DNA from: Zygnema cylindricum
Taxonomy: Eukaryota > Streptophyta > Zygnematophyceae > Zygnematales > Zygnemataceae
Length of the DNA: 64,000 nt
Assembly: GCA_037447655.1 (NCBI GenBank)
Contig: JBBHKE010001280.1
Coordinates: 1 to 64,000, forward strand
Direction of reading: 5' to 3'
Shown here: positions 36,927 to 51,900 of the stretch, piece after piece
How the letters are laid out: every line of letters begins with the position of its first letter
Numbering within the stretch: the first letter of the stretch is position 1
Translations under genes and position numbers: made by a program
The notes under the pieces: model-generated
The model's input: the letters and a program-made list of their open reading frames with translations, nothing else
What the model was told of the DNA's origin: nothing
The model's database searches: none

Positions 36927-39900
36927 CTACTTGGCGCGAAAGTCATGCCGAAAGACGGTCAAGTTCTGAGTAAATTTATCTCTATTCTTGGGTTCTAAGG
37001 TCCGCGAAACATCAGCCATGAGCTTATCAAAACAGCCGGCCAGTCGTGCTTGATGGTCCACAGGCTGCACCAACCCCGTAGCCATTTCATGTGTGAGGCC
37101 AAAAGAGACAAAAAAAGATTCTGGAGACAAAAGACGATTCCAGAGACAAAAGAAGATTCTGGAGACAAAAGACGATTCTAGAGACGAAGATTCTGGAGAC
37201 AAAAGACGATTCTAGAGACGAAGATTCTGGAGACAAAAGAAGGTTCTGGAGACAAAAGACGATTCTGGAAACAAAAGACGATTCTGGAGACAAAAGAAGA
37301 TTCTGGAGACAAAAGACGATTCTGGAAACAAAAGACGATTCTGGAGACAAACAATGACCTTTTTTGAAACATTCCACATGACTTTTTAAAGCTGATTTAC
37401 TCTGGGCAGCCGCTATGGCTACAACGACCAGCAAATTCTATTCCTTCTGACTCAACCTGATCATAGATTGCGAGATTGTTTTTCACAAAAAGTAGACTTG
37501 AATCATCTGCAAAAATAGATGTGTGATATGATGAGTAAAAAGACAAACCTGAGAAGCAATGATTTGCACCTTCAGCTCATTGAAATGCTGCAACCAACAC
37601 AGAAGAAATTAAGGTTAGCGTTGTTCCACTATTACCTATCTCAAAAACCACTATGACAAAAACCAATAGAAGAATAAGCTCAGTATTTTGGTATAAAGGC
37701 ACAAGCATAAGTTAAGGGTAAGACAATGCCAGAACCGCCTGGATTTCTTAGGCAAAATCAATGAGAAAAACAAATATTACAACTGAAACAAGGAGGCTAG
37801 AGGGCCAGGATGCTTGCTAAGTTAGAATGGACAAATAAAAACATTATGCACCCAACAAAGGTTTCGAGGTCTTCAAACCCATGGACATGTTTCTTCAGCA
37901 AATAAATGTTTTGCCAATTAAAGAATCAGCCTTGATACTGCAAGCATAGATGAAAATGTCTACTGCAGCACCTCAGTATCGGAGAATGTGAACGGCACGA
38001 TTAAGCGTGCCAAATACATTTTAGCTATCGAGGGTCATGAAGCACACCATATTGAATTATCCCTCAACAATGTCAGCTCAGCACAATACAGCGCTTTTTT
38101 GTACATATTTCAGTAAAATGTGCAAAATGCACCAATCACCAGTGACTGTTTGACCAAAAACTGGCTATTCCAACTCCACCGTTTTGTTCAGCTATATGAA
38201 CACTGTATGTTTTATGTTTTATTCGCATTGCAGTTCTGACGCTACACTGAAGACTGCAAACTTTCATAAGGTGTTGTAAACGAGTCACAGGACAAAGCTC
38301 AATGTAAGTCTTCAGTTTTTCGTAGAAACTGCCACTTGGGCTGCAACAAAACTTGCAATTGCAGTGGGTGTACATCAAACGACATTCAAACTTACCTGCT
38401 CATTTATCAGAATAAGGCTGAGCATAGGTCGGCTTAAGCTCCACTGATTAGCGCAGTCCTCAAATAACACTATCTCAAACAGCGACTTCAAGATCTGTAC
38501 ATGCACATCCAGGAAGCAACAGGATGAACTATCCGACGAGGAGTTACAATTAATGGCAAATGTAGGAGCTGACAAAGCAACTGCCAGCCCTGCAGGACAA
38601 CCAGCACAACATCGAGCAAAAAGGTTTTTGAACACGTGTTTTTAGGAGATTCAGAGAATGCTGAACAGTACTGAACCCGCCTAACATAATTTCTCTATTT
38701 TTTACGTCTAGACTTCAATTGAATCAGCATTATACTCTCTGAATGATGAGACAACCCCGCTTCTTATGAAACTAAAACAACAAAGCACCAAAATGAGCAT
38801 GAACTGAGCAAGTTTGAAAAATGCCAGGAAGCTCTAAAGCAAAAATAATATCTCCACCACAAATATTTAGCCATACGCAAAGCAATGGTGGCAAAGAGAA
38901 AAGGTAATGGCAGTCAGAAACGACCATTCATGATCCAACCCACCTCAGGGAAGAGGGTAGGACATTCTGTGATATGCTTCACCATGTTCAGAGGAGCAGG
39001 AGAAGTAGGGGCCTCGCCACTTGTGACATTGTTAAAAAAGTAAGCAGCAAGATTATCCACAGCAGCTGCGCACTGATCCAACCACAAACAAGTATCAGCA
39101 ACAAAAGTATTTCTTTCTATCAGTAGAATAAAAACCCATATTCGAACCTGATTTTTCTGGTGAATCAATGTTGCCAAGAGAAATGAGTGGCAACAACTTC
39201 AGCATCTAACTAAAAAGCCAGCATTAACTAACATCTAGAAGACAACTTGCTAGATTCCATCGTAATGAAACGAGGAGCCTTCATCAGATAACAAAACAAA
39301 GTACGAGTTTTGCCAGACAAACTTGCCCCAATACACTATAGATCAAACTTTAACCTTATCGTGTTTGGTTTACAAATGAAAAAGGTAGTGAAATGGCACA
39401 GGCAAGAAGAAAACACGTGATTGGCTTGTTACAAACAGCATTTGTTCCACGCAGCACTTCTCCTAGTTAATAAAACAAGCACCATATCTATGCGGCCACC
39501 AGAGAATAAAATGCTTGATTATTCAACAACTATAACTAAACACGAAACAGAGACACCACTTTGGACATAGCATTCGCAATTCCATTAGCCCGCACAAATA
39601 AATAAATGCAGGTTATCTGAGAAGTTGAGTCAATAGGTCGTCCAAAAAAGGCATCGACTTATCTCAACAAGAAATATGGTGTAAACTAAAGGTTTTTTAA
39701 ATAATTTAGTTTGTAAAATCTGCAGAAAACCATTTGAACATAGTACAGCCGTAGATCTAAGCGACCAACAGCTAACAACAAATGGTCACGACTCTCTTCT
39801 ATTGTCATAAGTATGTTTTTAAGCTTCCTTTGAGAATGGTGTTGTCTGAAGCTCGAGATTTTTATTTTCGTTGTTAAGTTTTACAACCAGCTGACTTTGA

Positions 39901-42900
39901 CTCGACAGAGAAAATGTTTGATAGAAAGTTTATATGTATTGCCAAACAGTTTTACTCTTGCACTGAAGATGGTAGAAGACAATTAATAGAAATACCAAAC
40001 TACGACAGTAGAATACGATTTGCATTTGAGAAAATATTGGTGCAAAACGCATTTCTTGTTCACACGCGTGAAACATAAATGAAACTACAGGAAGATATTA
40101 GGACAGGGAGAAACACACAAGCTCCAAAACACCTTAAATTTTGAGAATCAGAGCAAACGTACTTGGATTCACACTGGAAAAATCTACTACACACAAATAT
40201 ATGTGCACTTGGACGGGTCTGTACGGACAAATACAGAAATTGGGTTTACAAAATCAGAGGTGTAACGTTAATAAATAAGTATCTAAACAAAACATGAATA
40301 AATGTAGCAAATATGAGTCTGCGTCTCTTTGCTAACGTAAGAGGCCAAAGGCGAGAAGCAAAACGGCCTACTGCAGCCTGCAGCAAATCGCGACTGCTAC
40401 TTCACTTAGAATAGGAGTATCCGGTTTTAAGTGCAACTGGGATTATACTACTTTCGGTTACCGTACAAAAATGGTCAACCAAAAACTATCAGTGGAATAC
40501 TGCACACTTGTAGCAGAGAAAAGCACTAGAGTGAAATGCTTATTAGCCGATCAAAAAAAAAAAAAGCATCCAGAGCAAATGACCGTTAATTATATCTCTC
40601 AATATTTACGACGGAGAGCAGAAAGTTACCTGAGAAGATATGCTGACATCAAGGCATTTGAGACCAGTGTCTAATGACCCCACAATGTGGCTGAATGTAG
40701 CTGTGTCCAGGTTTACTACCACAGTTGTATGGTTGTGACATAAAACCTCCAGTAAGGCAAAATATGCCCTTGCAAGCTGTCCCAAACAATTCAGCAACAT
40801 TTGTGGTAAGAAACATATACGGAAGGAACTGTCTGGTTTGAGACACAGCAATAAATTTGGTGATCACACCCAAAACAAATAAAACCCAAACAATTCCTCG
40901 CAGGATAATGTTCCATCTTGTAAACTCTCACCAGGGACAGCAAATAACCAAGATCAGACTACTTTTAAGGAAATATTCATAAACAACATGGCCATTAGGC
41001 AAGAAGGATGCACCTTCCTAAATGCCATAATGTCTGTCAATGGTACTGACAACGACATCTTCAGAGCAATTTCCAATGAGTCTGATAAAGCACGATCTCC
41101 ATACAATTCGAAGACGCCAAAATTCACATAGTTTCCTGCCAGAGCTGCAGAAGAAAACAAAAAAAAATCCTCCCTCAGCAATCAACATTTTTCATTCCTA
41201 ACATGTACAAGAATAAGCTTCTCAGGTTGTCCTCTAAAGCATGTCCAGGATCCAGAGTAGCAATGAAAGTGTACTTTCCTCTTAAACTCAGCAGTTCAGC
41301 TACCCTTGCAACATTTCCTCCTGGAACAAATTGGGACAGACCTCTGCAACTACAGCTCTTGAAGAATGCTGTTAAAAAATGTTCAACTTCAATAAAGACT
41401 GTCCATGTAGAACTACAACTGATCACCACATTCACATGGATTGTAAAGCGCACACAAAACCTATATCCATTCCAACTTGACTCCCACAACTACACTTATA
41501 GCGTGTTTTACCTCTAGTCAAAATGGTTAAGGCGATCCAGATTCCTTTGTATTTGTATGTGTATGGGTCAGAGTTTGCCGGCCGTTGCAAAACACGGGTC
41601 CCATAAGCAACTATCAGTTTGCTAACTTCTCTGAAAAGAAGGATGCCATTAGGAGATGAAGAATCAAACGTAAGTCTTTGAGTCTTGTTGACTACAAACT
41701 CTGCCATAAACTTGAGTAATGGAGTGGTAACCTGCAAGATTTTCCGGGTAACCAAATCAGCATCACTAGAGCATATCAATTCATGTTATAAAAATGGCCT
41801 TCCAGGGTACAATAATCCTGTTAATAAATAGCAACGAACAGTTGTTGTCATTTTTTGGCATCAACATTTAGTCAGCCCTCAGGAAACGACATTGGACGCC
41901 AAATTATCATTGTGAATGACACCATTATTCTAGCTTCTGCTAAAAGAGCGGACCAGTAACCTTTCTAGACATGCCTTCATTAGGGTAAAGCCTTGAAGCA
42001 ACAGCCAGCCAGATTTATCTGTCCTTTAAAGTTATCCACAAACTCTCCAAGCCACGACTTCAAGGCAAAGCAAAATTGAAAAGTAACCAGCTGTTAAACA
42101 TTTTTCCTTTCAAGGATGTTAACTGATGAAGCAACCAACATTCTTCACAGAAAGCTGCAACAAGCGTCAATTGAATTTTAACTGATTGCCTAACTATTAC
42201 TGAAGCGATACAAGCTTACCATTACAGTATTTGAATAAAAATGGACGACGACCGGCGGTCAAAGCAAACAGACTGGGTATGGAGGAGGTACCTCAGGTGT
42301 ATCTGTCCAGTGTTCCACAGCCCTCAGAAGTAGAGGCGTATGCGCTGGATAAAGCCATTCAAACAAGAGACCATATGTTCTTCGACTGCCGCAGAAACAA
42401 GCATGTAGAAAAAAAACAGATTAGACTGGCTTGTACCTCCCCGCATACACAGCTGTTAAAACACTTTGGCAATCCTTATAAAACATCCTCAAAACCACTC
42501 ACTACTTACCATCACCATTGGTCTGATGCATCTTAAGACACTAATGGGGAAAAACCAGTCATTATCAACATACCAGAGAAAAGCAAAACAGTCTGACATA
42601 CTCTCACGGTTATGAAAAGACCATGCAGAAACAACACTCCTGAGCATGGCAAGTAGCCATTGAGGAAACTTCCAAACGCATTCAAATATTCAAAAAGATC
42701 GTGCATTTCCAATGAAGTGAAACTTTCAAAAATCTGCAATTCCTTCATACCTGTTGGTCGCCATGGCAATTCCACGTAAATCTCTCATAAGGCCAATGAT
42801 AGCGAACTTCACTAAATCTGAACGAAATGAAACATCTTGTGTTGCTTCCAGGTTGAGGAGAACCTGCATATACAAAACAAAATTAGTTGACAGAAAAAGG

Positions 42901-45900
42901 AGTAACTCCATAGCTAACATAAACAAGATGAAGTTTACTCCATCAAAGGAAAGGACAAGCTCCATTAAATAAAATTGCAAATTTTAGGAGTTTTACCCAC
43001 CCATACGAAGAAGAAAAAATGCGAGAGAAGTTCATGCAGTAGTTTTATTAATACAATCGCCCTAACTTAAAACTGATTAACAAACCGGCGCGATTTGGAA
43101 AAATGCAAGTAAACATTTGTAAAAACAACACACTACTGCAAGAACATCAAGTTCCTTCCTTGTCAAACAACCCTTTTTCATGTACAAAAACATTCTAAGA
43201 CACAGATATACTGCTTACTTGTTGCAATGGTGCGACAAAGGCTTTAAATTTTGCAGGGCTGTCTTCCATAAAAAGTAGTCGTCCAAGAGTGAAGTAGAAA
43301 ATGGTCCGGTTCCTTGAACTAGCGTACTCATCCAAAAATGGAAAATGTTCTCTCTGGATATCATCCATACGTTCAAAGAGATTGCATAGATCAGAAAATG
43401 CAATCACAACAGAAACAATCGCAAAAAAATAGCAAATTTTCTCTACACAGCATGCGGGTGAATAAACACCACCTTCACTACCATGATCAGCAATTGCGGT
43501 TTATGACACAGCTCTCGACTGACTACTTCCTGAAAAGTGACGATCAGAACGACGACCTCAGACTAGCTTTCCTACTTTTTATGACAAAGCCCTAGACACA
43601 CTACTTCAGGAAAAATGAAGATCATGACTACAACCACAAACTGGCTTTTCTGTATTCCTCTTCTTCAACGTCAATATATAAGAATGTCAATCATTTTGCG
43701 CAGCCTGCTATACATCATTTCAAGGAAAAGTCTGCCTCTGAATGAATAGAAAAAACCCAACAAAGTCTTACCGTGTGATTTCCTAATATAAAATTGACAG
43801 CATCTAACTTCAGCAATAGCTTGCCGCTCATGTACCTGAAATAAACAAAACAGTAAAAAAAGTAAAAAAACAGCCTCGTTTGGAAGATAAGAGACACACA
43901 AGACTCATGGGCCGGGTACCTAAATTCACTTCAGGAGTTCAATGAATCCAACCAGGCCAGAGTACAAGACATGATTGAATCACCAGTGCACGGAAAAATT
44001 AAGGTAATTCATGCAACTAGCCTGATAACATCATCAAGCTTAAAAAACATGAGGACCTTTAATACCTGCAATGTATGTAAAAGCAATTTTAAATATTAGA
44101 AAAAGTCCAACTCACCCAGCTGCAAGCTCTTGAAAGAGATTCAAGGTTTGTTCAATTACTTCCTCGCACTGCACAACACTAGAATAAGTCAAAAGTTAGG
44201 ACATGAACTCAAGCGTTTTGAATTACCCCCTCACAGATGCATTAATGGTTGAAGCAAAGCTAGAAAATGAGGTAGCAAATACATAGAATAACTACACGTG
44301 TACACATTGTAACCTCCAGAGGAATTGATAAATAAGCTGTTCTCTTGCGAGCCCACTGTTGCTGAAGCCTGCTGCACAGGGCAATCTCTACCACTTACAG
44401 GCCCTCTACTTTTCCGCAATCTCAACTTCTGGTCATAAAAAAGTTATGGTTGAATCATACATATGGCTACAACCTTTAACATATGAACTGCGTAAGCAGT
44501 TCGAACCAGCAGAAGTATTCTACCCAGTCTTTACATCTGAGCTTGGCAACACATCAAACCCAGCTGGTTGAAAGATGTTATGACCAGATCTTACCCATGG
44601 CTGGAGGACCTCTAAGGTTAAATAAACAGGCTCACTTGCAATTCCTGTTTCAGCTTAAACATAATGATCATGCACTCTAGTAGGCTTTCCCCCAATGAAT
44701 CACTGTGTACCTTTGTGTAGCACTTCAGATTGGTCGCAATTTTCCCAATTGTAACATTCAGCACCATGAGATGATCTTGCAAACCGAGCAGCTCTGTAAG
44801 CCGTGAATATAATGACTGGCCCGAGAAAAAGACAGACCAGATAATATGCACATGCACAGTCAGATATACACATCGGCAACAGACAATGACTAACTGCCAA
44901 AAAAATAAGTATCATTTTTGTAAGTCGAAAGAGTGACATACACCCTTAAGAAACAGATTCACAGCTTAAACTCAAGATTATAACATAAGAACAGAAAACT
45001 TCTAGCGAAGATAGGAAATGAAGCGAAACTGGCATAATAATATAACAAAATGATTTAAAATCTTTCCCATTCTTGGGACACCCCATTGACGTGGATGGTA
45101 ACAAAATGCCCAAATATTCAAGACAAAACAAAGGAATCTCCACACCCTTGTTAAGGAAACCCATCATACCTTTGAAGAATGCATTGCTTGATCGCCCACA
45201 TAAACTCGTCGAAAGTGTTGGAAAAATGATAAAATTGCAAAATCTAGTCGTTGTTTGCTTCTTTGATGATATCGCTGCATGTCCAGTGAGATAAATATCA
45301 GGGGCATTATGTCATCCAACAAGCAATGTACGAAGACAAGGCAAACAGTGATAATAGCACCGTCAGCGTGCAGATGCTCATTGCTTTGGTTTAACAAATA
45401 TGAACATAAGACAACTTTCCCAGCACTTGCCTGCATCCTACCTGGGTGTGGAATCCTGTGTCTGTCACTTGGATCAGCTGAAAGACACGAGCAGCCAGTT
45501 CGCCATCAATCACTTCCTGAGATTCTGCACTGCAGAGGATAATGGAGATAGCGTTGTGAGCATAATGGTGTATTACTCGCCCCTCCCCCATCGAGAAAAT
45601 TGAGTCCAATATTGTATTTTTATCCCCAATAAGATGCAGAATACAACCCAGAAACACAAATGAGCTACTCTACAAGAGGGCAACACTCCTTCCGGGCACA
45701 CGAGCACAGGAGGGTGACTTTCATTCAACTCAGCAGCCAGGAACAACTACAAACTACAAGACAGCTTGTTCCAGGTCACACATAAAAGTCCTTGAAGTAC
45801 TCGATGATCTATAAGAAGTTGACCTTCTTCAATCCTACTCAGGAGCAATACATCCGATGTAAAGATCAGCCAAGCAACATTTCATGCAAAATTTCTAATC

Positions 45901-48900
45901 GTGAATGCAGTGGCTCCAAACCTGCTTGTGCTTAGACGGCCTCTGATTATGGCACCAATGATATGCACCAACCAAGTTAACTGCCCTTCCATAACCTGCA
46001 CTGGATTGCTGTCTGCTCCAGGCTGTAATCTTGCTGATTCCTGTCAAAAAGAAGTAATATAGTGCATCGTCACTAGGCCAAATTACCGAATTTCTGATCC
46101 ATCAATACCCATTACAATAGAATAGACAGACTGAAGCCAGCTAACTATTTCTGGCTTAGAAAGGTGAACATGTCAGCTCAAAAACAAGAAATTCCTCCAA
46201 ACATCCAATTTAATTCTAGATGGTATGATCATTGAATTTGGATCAGAACTTTTTGCGAAACAGATAGTTCCATTTCTACAGAGCAGGACACCTATTCACC
46301 ATAAATGTGTAAGTAGAACGAAGTCTACTTATCAGCTGCTACCGCTGCTGAAACATATGGAATGCAGGAAAATTCCTCACTGTGTAAGATTGAAGAACAG
46401 GCTCCAGAAGTGAAATGATGTACTTGCTTGTTTTCTCGTACTGCAACCCATAGAACCAAGAAAGCCAAGAGAGATCCACAAAACCTTCATTAAAAAAGAA
46501 ACTGCAGTAAATGATTCCTCCAGCACTTGCCTGCAGCTTCCAACTGGATCCTCTCAAGGCAGGCAAAATTTAACTCATACATAATAGGGAATGGAGATCC
46601 AAAATATCCGGGAAAAACAGTGGTGTCCGTTCTATGCATTAATACAACGAGCTTCATAGACTCATTTGTTATCACAATTCTATCAAATATTTCTACAGAT
46701 GTTAATACCTGAAAACGACACAAATATGGTAGGCTATCCAGTTGATCTTGCAACTGTTCTTCATTGTCCAGTGGGTCTTCTGAAATGTTGTTCTGGAGAA
46801 CAGCCTGCATGGATACCAACACATCAATTTTAATAGTGTCAGAAAAAGCTCCACATTGCAGCATGTCATACAGAATACCCAATTGATGATTCTAGATTGC
46901 AAGTGTTTATTGCAATGCAAGAAGAGAAGAAAGGATAAGCCTTGAACATCTTATTGAAAGATTCACAGCTAAAAGCATTTGAACAAAAACATCAAAGTTA
47001 ACCCAAAAAAACAACCAACGCGATAACGCATGCACCAGCAAAAAAATGTCAACAATGCAAACATCCTGTGTTTGTGATAAAAATATGGCTATCAGCTATC
47101 AAGCGCAATTTCCTTGCAACAATTCTCAAGTTTCAAACAATAGAAGCAGAAGATAGTTAATGAACATCAGTAATAAATTATAAACACAAAAACATCTTAT
47201 AACTCACATCGTTGAAGAAAAGGAGTTTCCTTAAGGACATCCTTCATTTTCATGCATTCCACTTCTGAATTTAAGAACATGATTTTAATACACAAGACGG
47301 ATTCGTAAAAGCTATGGAAATTTCCCTTGCAAGGTCAAGTATCTGTGTCAACGCCTCTCTTGGTTCCAAGCTTTTGAAATCAAGCAAAAAATACAAGGAA
47401 TCATCATAATCATCTACAACATACCTTTACAGACTCCAGCCTCGATGTGATATAGGCTTCTGTTATTTTTGGCACATAGCTCTCCAGAAGGCTTGGAGAG
47501 TCGCTCTTCAGGTAGGGCATTGATGAGACAAGCCTGGACCAGAGCCCAAGCAGGTAGTAAACACTACCGCTAGCCCACTGCAGCCATCCACAAAAACAAA
47601 GGCGAAATCTGCATTTTTCAGGCACGATCTTATCTCAACCAGTTGGGAGGCGTTCCTGAACATTGCTGCCCAAACCACTATCTGATAGATGTTCCAACAG
47701 TGCGGAGTCCTTAACATGCAGCGCCCACACCACTCTCACAGGTCCAACTTTAGCAGCAACATGGCTGCTCTGTGATCACGAGCATGGACTAACTTGGACT
47801 CAAACTGAACTATTCCTGAGGTAGGACCCGCTGGAAGCAGAAAAGTGTTGTACTGCCGATAAGACTGCTGATTTCTGACTAGTAATCCTTTTCAAACATC
47901 CTTAACGGCAAACAAAAACGGATGAAGATATGACAACTACACAGCAGCTAATATTTGGTGCAATAGTGATACAGGATAATGCTGTCAATACGAACTTGAA
48001 AAAATATGGAGCTTAGATAACTGATTTTCGTCAACTGACAGGAAATCTATTTTTTGGAGATTTGCGTCCCATGCAAAAACATCCTGCTGACAAAATTCAG
48101 GTTATATCCCGACACAATTACATGCCGACCTTGTAAGGCAGACGGTCTGAAAACCAATTTTGATTGAGCTAACATACTCTAGTTTTCAATGGACAAGGCA
48201 TCTGGTTTCGCACTTGAACACGTCACAATTTTTTATACATGTGCCGCACACATTAAAATCTTGGGCACAGATGGTTCAAAAAACAATAGCCAATGGACTG
48301 TAGGAAGTGAAGAAAAAATCTGTCAAGATCAAAAACCTTAAGTGCTCGCTAGGGAAAGTTTTGAACAAAGACATCTATACAAGAGGGCAGAAAAATCTTC
48401 CCTCACCTGCCATGACTGAAGGGACTTGATCGTAAACTCCGCCACAAGGCGAACCCAATCCCCATAATTCTCCACATTCACCAACTCAGAAAGCTGGGAC
48501 ATCCAGGCCACTAAAATTTCAGAGTCTCTTCATGCCCAATTCATCTTTAAACATGACCGGGACATAGAAACCTTGATGAATTCCAGACTGTAAAAACTGA
48601 CTCCAAGTCAACTGTTGACAACTGCTTTTAATCTTTGCTGTCATGGTGTTCACTACTTATGCTTCAATAATCCTGCGCTCAACATTAAGCTCACCTCCAA
48701 AATAGAAAGCATGCTCATCAACAGCCAATTCACTTAGAGATGTGCATCATGAAGCAGCTTATCACGCTTACCTGATAATTTGTCTTGAGACGGCCAAGGA
48801 GGCGGCAATATTCATGGTAATTCTCATGCTCAGCAAGACCTGGAGAATCACGAATGTTGGTAGTCAGGAAGGACAGCAGGAAAAACTAAAACTAGACATC

Positions 48901-51900
48901 ACCAAACGGCAAAGGACAGGGAGATGACCATGAAAATCTAGTGAAGATACACGCTTCATTGGTTCAACAAATGGTGGGCTGTCTGTTCCGATTCTCCTCA
49001 TAATGATATCATAAGAAAAAGAGGTAGACATTGTTCCTTGATCAACAACCACCCACCTTGCTGAGTTAGCAAAATTTCTCTGGTTCCACTCATCAAATGG
49101 CCAAGGAATTTCAAGCGCTCTGTTTCTCCAGAAAATAGAGACCTCCTGACAGAAGCAAGCCGTGTAAGGCACTCCAGTGCCTGTTGCAATCGGGAGAATT
49201 AAGCCAATCAGAATCATAAAAAATGCAAAAAGGCAGCACTTCAGCTATAACTACAGGTACAGATGATATGACATACTTCTCTTAAAACAAAGATCACTGA
49301 TTGAGAGCACAAACGTAGTACAGTTTGTTCTAAGGCAGCCACCATGAATACACAGACCCTAGATCAACAATAGACCATATATCATTAATGAGGCGACTTA
49401 GCACTTTTTTATTGTTTTTCACAAGTCTTAAAGACTTGAAAACAGAAATACATTCATTTCGATCAGCTTGTGATGACAAACATGCAACCTAATAAAGGAA
49501 AAACAAAAAAGCCTCTAAAATGTACCAAAGAAGTCGTCACTGCACCATTTGCCTTAGCTATGCAATAACGGCATGAATAAGGCAGTGAAGAAAAGGCATC
49601 CAATCCCTACAAGCAATTAACTTTGTCTACACAACCATATACTTTTGTATCTTGAGTTTTTACACACTCTTGGATCCTTCACAACCTTAGCTATTATAAA
49701 CAACACTTTGCAACCATGATATGTTGACTGTGGCATCAAACATAACCCGAAACTTGCAAAAACAAGATCAATTGATTACAAGAAACCAGTTCGTCTATAT
49801 TGTCTTCATATAAACTGATAAAAAAAACAGCATTTTTGTTTCTATAAATCACCAACCAAATATTACACGTACCTGATTTGACAGTGGTGGCTTGGTCTTT
49901 GCATAATAGTCAAAAAAGAGCTGCATCGTGGCTGATTCTTCCAGCAGTGGCCGCCAAGAAGAAGGAATCTAAAATAGGCACAATCATAATTCTGCATTTT
50001 TTTAGTTCAAATACATAAAACTACACTGCAAAATTTCAGATGTATGAGATTCAACAAGATCCATTCAGCTGCTGAATCAAAAAATATGATATATATAAGT
50101 AGGCACAATCAAAACCCTGCAATTTTTTGAAGTTCAACTACATCAAGCTACATTAAAAGCTAACAGTAAGTAGGTTTCTTACATAGGTTAGCCGGATGTA
50201 GGAGATTTAAACAGCACCCTCCAATTTTTTGAAGTTCAACTACATCAAGCTACATTAAAAGCTAACAGTAAGTAGGTTTCTTACATAGGTTAGCCGGATG
50301 TAGGAGATTTAAACAACATGTTACCTGCTGATAGTAGTTTCAGAATCATTGGCACAACAGGTCAGAGTTTGACTCCTACTAGTTTCTCTCTCAGACCAGT
50401 GATTTTCAGGTACCTCACCTGAATAGTCCCCAAATCCTCGGAGCTCTCATCTAAAGACGTTCCCACAAAGTCAAACGAGAGGCATTTTAGGGAGAGGGCA
50501 ATAGCTTGTTCTCGAAGCTTGTCCTCCGCTGTCACATGCAGAGAGACAAAATTACATCTTAAGGACTTGAATTAACCTTGACAATGACATTTGATACTTC
50601 CGAGAGCTTTCCTGGGGGACAATCAATGTGCTCGTTCTTAGTGCCCATGAAGAACAAAGTGCGACAAATAGATTTGAATGGATTTAATTTATCAACAAAA
50701 GGCTGAGCACTAACCATCCGTCTGAAGCTGCCTCAAAGATGTTAATGAAATCTGAAATATCTGAAACAATGACAAGTCTCGGAAGGAGCAGGCGGTTTTC
50801 CGATGATGCGTCAAAGAGCGTCCTGGGTTTGCCTGCACAAAAAAACAAATGGAAGGACTGAGATAACTGCTCTGTTCAACTTTGCAGCACAACTATTCTG
50901 AAAAGGACTTCAGCTGTATTTAAGACTATTATCATAAATTACAAGATAATGACCAAACAACAAACACATGAAGTACGGAGACATGCACGACAAGATCATA
51001 GAGCAGAAGTTTTGCTCATCAAGCCTGCAAGTGATCCTTTCATGTTGTGTGAAAGCAAGAGTTACTAAAATAGGAAATTGAAAAATTTACCAAACAGTAA
51101 GTCATGATAGCTACCTGATTCATCTCAGCAACAAGCTGATTTAGCACCCTCAAGCCAATGTAGAAGTGGTCCACAGTTCCCTGTAAAAACTTCAGAATTG
51201 GTCAAAACCGTGGATCCTACAAGTGCTATCAACAAAAGAACACCCTACCCAGCTTACATTCCCTCAGCATACTTGCTGAAACAACACTTGCTAGCAAAAC
51301 CTGTTTCACATCTTTATCCAAAGTTGGTCTCTTTTCATATATAAAATTTGAATAGAAACACAACCCACTCTGGCCTTTGAGCCTGGTGGATCACCCAGCA
51401 CGACTTTGCAAAAAGCGTGGGAGAGAGTAGCTTTCACATGATTACTAGTTAGGTGAGATATAGCAAAAGGATCAGCTTTTAAGCTAACTTAAACACTCTT
51501 GACAGAAGGAACTATGCATGATAGAAACATGATATAAAGTTTGGAGAATTATCTTTAGTCTAAACTGGGGCTCAGTGCAGCCTTTGAATTCCTGCTATTT
51601 TCTTAGACGGAAAGTGGAATTGCTGGTCGTTACTTTCTTCATTAAATTAATAATCATACCTGGGCCAAAAAATTAGTGCACTCTGTCACAACATCTCTGA
51701 AGCGGTCATCATCGTACCATCCCAGCTTTGTAACCCGGCATAGCAGCTGGATCAGAGAAGATGTCACAAAGGCCACAGTCTTCGGACTCCTTGCAAGAAA
51801 AGAAATCACATAATTTCCTGCAACGCATCAAGCAAACTATCGATTTGAAAGACGTCATTGTTTCCCCTTAGTTTTCTAGGTCAATAGGTAAGGTTGCAGA

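Noticed and set aside
37107-37350. CRISPR-like regular repeats
   Set aside because: Units are directly adjacent without unique spacers and lie in a eukaryotic intron: a minisatellite.
42533-42775. 80-codon minus-strand frame as an exportin-7 exon (ESFTSLEMHDLFEYL)
   Set aside because: Does not fit the exportin-7 phase or sequence; the correct exon (SRRTYGLLFEWLYPAH) is at 42292-42385.
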